This document shows, in pieces, positions 58,622-64,000 of a stretch of DNA of 64,000 bases (position 1 is its first letter; each line of letters opens with the position of its first letter). The stretch covers positions 124,001 to 188,000 of the forward strand of contig NZ_ML133533.1 of NCBI RefSeq assembly GCF_003985145.1, read 5' to 3'. The notes below the pieces were generated by a model, which did not search any database, was not told the origin of the DNA, and was given only the letters and a program-made list of their open reading frames with translations. The translations under genes were made by a program, and so were the position numbers. This DNA is from Rhizobium anhuiense. Lineage in GTDB: Bacteria; Pseudomonadota; Alphaproteobacteria; Rhizobiales; Rhizobiaceae.

Positions 58622-60460
58622 ATGAGTGATGTTTCTTCAGCACCCGCCTCTCCTGTTCTCTCCGTCCGGAACCTGACGACCTCCTTCCTCGTCGATGGTG
58701 ACTGGAAGCCGGTGGTGCGTGATGTCTCCTTCGATGTCATGCCAGGCGAGACGGTGGCAATCGTCGGCGAAAGCGGCTCGGGCAAGAGCGTCACCTCCCT
58801 TTCGATCATGCGGTTGCTTGCCAAGGGATCGAGCCGCATCGATGGCGCCGTCACCTTGAACGGCAAGGATGTACTCGCCCTTTCGGAAAAGGAGATGCGC
58901 CGGGTGCGCGGCAACGACGCCGCCATGATCTTCCAGGAGCCGATGACGTCCCTCAACCCGATCTTCACCATCGGCCGCCAGATCTCCGAAGCGCTCACCT
59001 GCCATGGCGAGATCGGCAAGGCGGAGGCGCGGGCCGAAACCGTCCGCCTGCTGGAAAAGGTCCGCATCCCCAACGCCGCCGCGCGCTTCGACGAATTTCC
59101 GCACCAGTTCTCAGGCGGCATGCGCCAGCGGGTGATGATCGCCATGGCGCTCGCCAGCCGGCCGAAATTGCTGATCGCCGACGAGCCGACGACGGCGCTC
59201 GATGTGACGATCCAGGGCCAGATCCTCGATCTGATCAAGATGCTGCAGGAAGAAGAGGGCATGTCCGTGCTCTTCATCACCCACGACATGGGTGTCGTCG
59301 CCGAAATCGCTGACCGCACCATCGTCATGTATCGCGGCGAGTCGGTGGAAACCGGCACGACCGACGATATCTTCCATCGCGGCCGGCATCCCTATACCCG
59401 CGCTTTGCTCTCCGCCGTGCCACGCCTCGGCTCGATGGCCGACCGGAAGTGGCCGCTGCGTTTTCCCGTCGTCGACACCACGACCGGCGAACGCCGCGAG
59501 CCGATCGAGGTGGCCGATACCGTCGACCGCCGCCGGACGCCGATCCTTGAAGTCAAGAACCTCGTTACCCGTTTCGATATCCGCGGCGGGCTGCTCGGCC
59601 GCAAGACGGGCGCGATCCACGCGGTCGAGGACGTCTCCTTCGATCTCTTCCAGGGCGAGACATTATCGCTCGTCGGCGAATCCGGCTGCGGCAAATCGAC
59701 CACCGGTCGCTCGATCACCCGCCTCGTCCAGCCGAACGGCGGCAGTGTCAGCCTCGACGGCTATGACGTGCTGAGCCTTGACGCGGTCAGCCTCAGACGG
59801 ATGCGCCGCAGCATCCAGATGATCTTTCAGGACCCCTTCGCCAGCCTCAATCCGCGCATGACCGTCGGCGCCGCCGTCGCCGAACCGATTACCGAACACC
59901 GCCTCGGCACAGGTGCCCAGGCCCGCGACAAGGCGGCCGATCTTCTCGAACGCGTCGGGCTTAAACCCAACATGATGAAACGCTATCCGCACGAATTCTC
60001 CGGCGGCCAGCGCCAGCGCATCTGCATCGCCCGCGCGCTCGCGCTCGATCCGAAGGTCATCGTCGCCGACGAAAGCGTTTCGGCCCTCGATGTCTCGATC
60101 AAGGCACAGGTCTGCAATCTGCTGATGGACCTGCAGCAAAGCCTCAACCTCGCTTTCCTGTTCATTTCCCACGATATGGCGGTGGTCGAACGTGTCAGTC
60201 ATCGGGTCGCGGTGATGTATCTCGGCGAAATCGTCGAGATCGGCCCGCGCGCGGAATTGTTCAGCAACCCGCAGCACGCCTACACGAAGAAGCTGATGGC
60301 AGCCGTCCCCGTGCCCGATCCCTCACGTCGCGGCATCAAGCGCAACCTCGGAACCGACGAGCTCAACAGCCCCGTTCGCCCGGTTGGCTACGTCACGCCG
60401 CCACGCCGATACCGGGAAGTGACGGCAGGCCATCTGGTGCGGGTCGATGAAGCCGCGTGA
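58622..60460 (+). CDS. Peptide-type ABC transporter ATPase, fused DppD-DppF
   Basis: 612 residues with two ATPase domains in one chain. NBD1 (about 10-270) has GESGSGKSVTS, FSGGMRQRVMIAMAL and LLIADEPTTALD. NBD2 (about 310-570) has GESGCGKSTTGRS, FSGGQRQRICIARAL and VIVADESVSALD; both carry oligopeptide-type C-terminal extensions (HPYTRALLSAVPRL, HAYTKKLMAAVPVPD). Last gene of the importer operon, followed by a terminator. It completes a self-sufficient importer. Confidence 0.95.
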   Translation: MSDVSSAPASPVLSVRNLTTSFLVDGDWKPVVRDVSFDVMPGETVAIVGESGSGKSVTSLSIMRLLAKGSSRIDGAVTLNGKDVLALSEKEMRRVRGNDAAMIFQEPMTSLNPIFTIGRQISEALTCHGEIGKAEARAETVRLLEKVRIPNAAARFDEFPHQFSGGMRQRVMIAMALASRPKLLIADEPTTALDVTIQGQILDLIKMLQEEEGMSVLFITHDMGVVAEIADRTIVMYRGESVETGTTDDIFHRGRHPYTRALLSAVPRLGSMADRKWPLRFPVVDTTTGERREPIEVADTVDRRRTPILEVKNLVTRFDIRGGLLGRKTGAIHAVEDVSFDLFQGETLSLVGESGCGKSTTGRSITRLVQPNGGSVSLDGYDVLSLDAVSLRRMRRSIQMIFQDPFASLNPRMTVGAAVAEPITEHRLGTGAQARDKAADLLERVGLKPNMMKRYPHEFSGGQRQRICIARALALDPKVIVADESVSALDVSIKAQVCNLLMDLQQSLNLAFLFISHDMAVVERVSHRVAVMYLGEIVEIGPRAELFSNPQHAYTKKLMAAVPVPDPSRRGIKRNLGTDELNSPVRPVGYVTPPRRYREVTAGHLVRVDEAA

Positions 60461-60522
60461 GCGTGCAAAACCCACTCTTTAAGCATCTGAAAAACAAGTA
60501 TTGCGGGAAAATAACCCGTGCC

Positions 60523-60546
60523 GGTGGCGCGCGGGCCACCCTTTTT
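60523..60546 (+). terminator. Rho-independent terminator of the peptide operon
   Basis: GGTGGC (60523-60528) pairs with GCCACC (60535-60540), followed by CTTTTT. It lies 62 bases after the ATPase stop. The remaining spacer to 60714 is AT-rich and presumably holds the next promoter. Confidence 0.75.
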
Positions 60547-60714
60547 GCTGCACCGCTTATATGACTTTTGCTAGATATTATTTCATCGATAATTCTTAAC
60601 GACCGATTCCACCGATTTGTGTTCTCTTATCCCTACGAATCAAAAAGGTTTGATTTGCCCGGGGACGGCCACCATGTTGAAGCATGGGGCGATGCAACAG
60701 TTGGGTAGGAGCCT

Positions 60715-62049
60715 ATGCTGCAACGGATCGAAGACATTGATGCAGCGCTCGTCGACAGGCTGCAGCATTCGGCGTTCAAGTACTTCCTGAAATATTCCAA
60801 TCCCGAAAACGGCCTGGTGGCGGACACCTCGATCGGCGGCGTGCCGGCGAGCATCGCGGCCGTCGGCTTTGCGCTGTCCTCCTATCCCGTCGGTGTTGAG
60901 CGTTGCTGGATCAGCCGCGAGGAAGCAGCCGAGCGCACGGTCAATACGCTGCGTTTCTTCGCCGAGGCGCGCCAGGGCGAGGAGCGCCACGCGACCGGTC
61001 ACCGCGGCTTCTTCTACCACTTCCTGCATATGGATACCGGTCATCGCGCCTGGAACAGCGAACTTTCGACCATCGATACCGCCCTGCTTGTCGCCGGCAT
61101 TCTCACGGCTGCGCAATATTTCGATCGCGAAGACGACGAAACGGAGACTGAAATCCGTGAACTCGCGACCTTCATCTATGAGCGCGTCGACTGGCGCTGG
61201 GCGCTGAACAAGGGCGACACGATTGCCATGGGTTGGAAGCCCTCTTCCGGCTTCCTGCGCTGGCGCTATCACGGTTTCGACGAGGCGATCATCCTCTACA
61301 CGCTGGCGCTTGCCTCGCCGACGCACCCCATCCCGCAATCAAGCTACGACGCCTTCACGTCAAGCTATTCCTGGATGCTGCATGGCGAGCAGTCCTATCT
61401 CTATGCCGGGCCGCTCTTCATCCACCTCTTCTCGCATGCCTGGATCGATTTCCGCACCATCCAGGACAAGCCGATGGCGGAGCGGAACTGGGATTATTTC
61501 CGCAACACGCAGGTGATGATCAACGTCCAGCGCGACTATGCCGAACGCAATCCCGGGCAGTTCGTCGGCTATAACAGGAATATTTGGGGATTCTCCGCCT
61601 GTGACGGTCCGCCGCCGACACGGCGCATGCGCGGCGGTCGCCAGCCGAAGGTTCTGGGTTATGCCGCGCGCGGCGCTCCGCTTGGCCCGGATGACGGCAC
61701 GATCGCACCCTGGGCAGCCCTTGCCTGCCTGCCCTACGACAAGCAGGCCGCTCTCGACGGCACCAAGGCGCTTCTGACCACCTATCCGAACCTGCTCTTG
61801 GAAGGCGGCTTTCCCGGCGGCTTCAATCCCACGGTCAAGACCAAGCGCCCGGAAGGCTGGGTCGACGACCGCACCGTCGGCATTGATCAAGGTCTTGTCG
61901 TCATGACCGTCGAGAACGAGCGCTCCGACTTCATCTGGAAGCTGATGCGGCAATCGCCGGTCATCCGCCTCGGGCTCGAGCGCGCCGGCTTTACCGGCGG
62001 CTGGCTCGAAGGCATCGAGCCGGCAGATGTAGTGCGCAAGTTCGGCTAG
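60715..62049 (+). CDS. Glycoamylase-family (PF10091) protein
   Basis: 444 residues, (alpha/alpha)6-type fold inferred from family. Landmarks are NPENGLVADTSIGGVPASIA, FFYHFLHMDTGHRAWNSELS and STIDTALLVAGILTAAQYFD, then AYNRNIWGFSACDGP-like text (VGYNRNIWGFSACDGPP) and WVDDRTVGIDQGLVVMTVEN. The family also occurs as a domain in cyclic beta-1,2-glucan synthases. No signal peptide, so cytoplasmic. TAGGAG precedes the ATG. Substrate unknown, probably a beta-glucan or oligosaccharide. Confidence 0.88.
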   Translation: MLQRIEDIDAALVDRLQHSAFKYFLKYSNPENGLVADTSIGGVPASIAAVGFALSSYPVGVERCWISREEAAERTVNTLRFFAEARQGEERHATGHRGFFYHFLHMDTGHRAWNSELSTIDTALLVAGILTAAQYFDREDDETETEIRELATFIYERVDWRWALNKGDTIAMGWKPSSGFLRWRYHGFDEAIILYTLALASPTHPIPQSSYDAFTSSYSWMLHGEQSYLYAGPLFIHLFSHAWIDFRTIQDKPMAERNWDYFRNTQVMINVQRDYAERNPGQFVGYNRNIWGFSACDGPPPTRRMRGGRQPKVLGYAARGAPLGPDDGTIAPWAALACLPYDKQAALDGTKALLTTYPNLLLEGGFPGGFNPTVKTKRPEGWVDDRTVGIDQGLVVMTVENERSDFIWKLMRQSPVIRLGLERAGFTGGWLEGIEPADVVRKFG

Positions 62050-62110
62050 CGCATAAGCCCGGAAATCGAAATGGATTTCCGGAAAGAACGACACGAAAAC
62101 GAAAAATGAT

Positions 62111-62148
62111 AGAGCCCGCGCGTCCAACAGGAGGTGCGGGCTCTTGGT
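62111..62148. terminator. Bidirectional terminator-like hairpin
   Basis: AGAGCCCGC (62111-62119) pairs with GCGGGCTCT (62136-62144), followed by TGGTTT on the plus strand and ATCATTTTTC on the minus strand. It lies between two convergent genes. Confidence 0.7.
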
Positions 62149-63186
62149 TTAGTTCTCGAAGACATGCGCCTTGCCGGCGATATCGAGGCGAACGAGATCG
62201 CCTCGCGCCGGAAGCGCAACGCTCGAAGTCTTGATCAGGATCGGCGGCAGCGCAACGCCGTCGAGCGAAACGGCAACGGTGCAGACGGCGCCGCCGAATT
62301 CCACCTCAACGACACGCCCGCCATAGTCGCGATCGCTCTCATCGGCAACGACGCGGATCTGCTCGGGTCGCAGCATGATCTCCGCCTTGCCTTGACGACT
62401 GCCCTCGACGGCCACGCGGCCAAGGGCGCAATCGGCAAGGCCGTTGCGGATGATGGCGGGAAGCAGCACGGCATCGCCGAGGAACAGCGCCGTCTCACGG
62501 TCGCGCGGATGCAGATACAATGATTGCGGCGATCCGGCCTGGATCAGCCGTCCCTCCCTGAGCACCGCCACCTGATCGGCAAAGGTCAGCGCCTCTTCCT
62601 GATCATGCGTAACGAGAATGGTCGTAATGCCGGCCGCCTGCAGCACGCGCGCCACCGCCTTGCGCATGTTTTCCCGCAGGCCGGTATCGAGTGCCGAGAA
62701 AGGTTCGTCGAGCAGCATCAGCCGCGGCTTGCGGCCAAGCGCGCGGGCGAGCGCCACACGCTGCTGCTGCCCGCCGGAAAGCTGATGCGGGCGCCGCGCC
62801 AGCATCCCGCGGTCGAGTTCGACCATGTCGAGCAGCTCGAGGATGCGTTTCTCGCGATCGGCCGCGCCGCGTTCGAACCCGAAGCCGATATTCTCGGCAA
62901 CGCTTAAGTGCGGAAACAGCGCGCCGTCCTGCGAGACGATGCCGATGCCGCGCTTGTGCGCCGGCACCGCCGCCGGACCGTCCGCAAGCAGGTCGCCATC
63001 CAGCGTCACCCGGCCGACATCGGGTTGCTCGAAACCGGCAATGATGCGCAGCAGCGTCGTCTTGCCGGAGCCGGACGGGCCGACGACGGCGGTGCGGCTG
63101 CCCGCCGAGACGTCGAGCGAAATATCCTTCAGCGCCTGGACGGGACCGTAGCGCTTGCTGATGTTCTCGATCGTAAGCAGCGTCAT
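62149..63186 (-). CDS. ABC transporter ATP-binding protein, iron(III)/FbpC type
   Basis: 345 residues. Walker A GPSGSGKTT, signature LSGGQQQRVALARAL, Walker B LMLLDEPFSALD, and THDQEEAL. The C-terminal regulatory (TOBE-like) part, about 240-345, includes IMLRPEQIRVVADESDRDYG. This is the AfuC/FbpC group; putrescine- or thiosulfate-type importers are also possible. The 5' end overlaps the permease stop by 4 bases. Confidence 0.9.
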   Translation of the reverse strand: MTLLTIENISKRYGPVQALKDISLDVSAGSRTAVVGPSGSGKTTLLRIIAGFEQPDVGRVTLDGDLLADGPAAVPAHKRGIGIVSQDGALFPHLSVAENIGFGFERGAADREKRILELLDMVELDRGMLARRPHQLSGGQQQRVALARALGRKPRLMLLDEPFSALDTGLRENMRKAVARVLQAAGITTILVTHDQEEALTFADQVAVLREGRLIQAGSPQSLYLHPRDRETALFLGDAVLLPAIIRNGLADCALGRVAVEGSRQGKAEIMLRPEQIRVVADESDRDYGGRVVEVEFGGAVCTVAVSLDGVALPPILIKTSSVALPARGDLVRLDIAGKAHVFEN

Positions 63187-64000
63187 TGGCCGGCAGTCCG
63201 TTTCGATTGAGTATAGAGCATAAGGGTGAGCGGCAGCGACAGCACGACCATCATGAAGGCGTAAGGAGCAGCCGAGACATAATCGATCTCGCTGGTCAAC
63301 GACCAGAATTTCGTCGCCAGCGTATCGACGCCGTTGGGCGACAGCATCAGTGTCGCCGTCAGTTCATTGGTAATGCCGAGTGCAGCCAGCGCGACGCTGG
63401 CGGCCGCTCCCGGTGCCGCAAGGCGCATGGTGATCTGCCGCACCGCCTGGCCCGGGGTGCGGCCGAGGCCCATCGCAGCGCGTTCCAGCTCCACCGGCGC
63501 CTGGGCGATGCTGGCGCGCAGCCCGACCATGGCGCGCGGCAGGAAAAGCAACACATAGGCGACGAGCAGCGTTGCGAAGGTTTGATAGAGCGGCAGCACG
63601 AGGCGCACGGTGATCGTCACCAGCGCCAGCGCCACGACGACGCCCGGCAGCGAGCCAACATAATAATGGCAGGCCTCGAGCACGCGCTGGAGGCGGCCGG
63701 GTGCCCGCACCGAAAGCCAGGCCATCGGCGCTGCGGCGATCGTCGCCAGCACGCCGCCGACAATGGCAAGTACGATCGTCTGCAGAAAAGCGCTGCCGAC
63801 TTCGATGCGCCAGATATCGGTGCCGCCGAGATAGAGCCAGCGGCCAAGCGTCACCAGCGGCACGCCGAGCGTCAGTATTGCGAGGATGACAGGCAGCAAG
63901 ACGGCCGGCACCACGAACCAGCCGAGCCGGCGGCGGTCCGCCGGACGGGGCGAGCCGGAGCCGACGCGGGCGTAACGTTCGTTGCCGCGCACCAGCACTT
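63183..64000 (-). CDS. ABC transporter permease, FbpB-like, C-terminal part
   Basis: The last 271 residues of an inner-membrane permease cut by the right edge. It shows about six TM helices starting VPAVLLPVILAILTLGVPL, the EAA loop VELERAAMGLGRTPGQAVRQ, and a C-terminal MMVVLSLPLTLMLYTQSKR. This looks like the second half of a duplicated FbpB-type iron permease. The stop overlaps the start of the ATPase gene. The binding protein is presumably further right. Confidence 0.85.
   Translation of the reverse strand, partial: VLVRGNERYARVGSGSPRPADRRRLGWFVVPAVLLPVILAILTLGVPLVTLGRWLYLGGTDIWRIEVGSAFLQTIVLAIVGGVLATIAAAPMAWLSVRAPGRLQRVLEACHYYVGSLPGVVVALALVTITVRLVLPLYQTFATLLVAYVLLFLPRAMVGLRASIAQAPVELERAAMGLGRTPGQAVRQITMRLAAPGAAASVALAALGITNELTATLMLSPNGVDTLATKFWSLTSEIDYVSAAPYAFMMVVLSLPLTLMLYTQSKRTAGQ

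Noticed and set aside
1..64000. CRISPR array, prophage or insertion sequence
   Set aside because: No regularly spaced repeats, cas genes, transposase, integrase or phage genes are visible.

Overview
The window looks like chromosomal core DNA of a Rhizobium species, most likely of the R. leguminosarum/R. etli group. This rests on high GC content, GC-rich third codon positions, long antisense shadow frames, Rhizobium-type intergenic palindromes (RIME-like), alphaproteobacterial families (DUF2794, DUF2585, IalB, CenR) and the local order acnA | ccmABCDG | ispZ-ftsY-mtaB-dapF | ffh-rpsP-rimM-trmD-rplS-leuC. The species call is inference from gene content; no rRNA lies in the window. There is one tRNA (Gly, GCC anticodon). 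No insertion sequence, prophage or CRISPR array is visible.

Layout. 1-11.5 kb: the start of a PF04392-type ABC binding protein (cut by the left edge), rlmN, an IalB-like secreted protein, an ECF sigma factor with no anti-sigma gene beside it, a DUF1232 protein, a pterin dehydratase, a low-molecular-weight phosphatase whose 3' end overlaps thpR tail to tail, the divergent tesA / ybbAP-like lipase-transporter module, a YbhL/Bax-inhibitor membrane protein behind a structured leader, a GNAT acetyltransferase and a DUF2794 protein. 11.8-18.8 kb: a DUF1223 protein, acnA, and the divergent cytochrome c maturation operon ccmABCDG. 18.8-23.9 kb: a leftward operon dapF-mtaB-ftsY-ispZ-DUF2585. 24-33 kb: a translation/secretion cluster (ffh, chorismate mutase, rpsP, rimM, trmD, rplS), a polar amino acid ABC pair without an ATPase, and leuC.

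33-48.3 kb: an aldo/keto reductase, a YkuD transpeptidase divergent from a CenR-like response regulator, a cyclic-nucleotide-binding protein, xthA, a LolA-like protein, ftsK, the nitrogen-control operon glnK-amtB with a sigma-54 promoter, tesB, a UbiH-family hydroxylase, Trm112, a Lon-N-domain protein, a YbbN-like thioredoxin, a YbaK/ProX-type deacylase and tRNA-Gly.

48.4-62 kb is the accessory-looking part. A TetR regulator and a two-domain NIPSNAP protein face each other across a near-perfect double palindrome. Next comes a 10-kb catabolic cluster: an M81 (MlrC-like) metallopeptidase, a GntR/FadR regulator, a complete peptide-type ABC importer (binding protein, two permeases, one fused double ATPase), a leaderless gamma-glutamyltransferase-family enzyme and a DUF1028 Ntn-hydrolase-like protein. 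I read it as uptake plus cytoplasmic breakdown of an unusual, perhaps gamma-linked, peptide; the substrate is unknown. A glycoamylase-family protein follows, and the right edge cuts an iron(III)-type ABC transporter.

The most interesting signals are this peptide cluster, two oppositely oriented copies of a palindromic repeat carried in frame inside ftsY, the TetR/NIPSNAP double operator, and a promoter-hairpin-terminator unit upstream of ffh that could be an sRNA or an attenuator.
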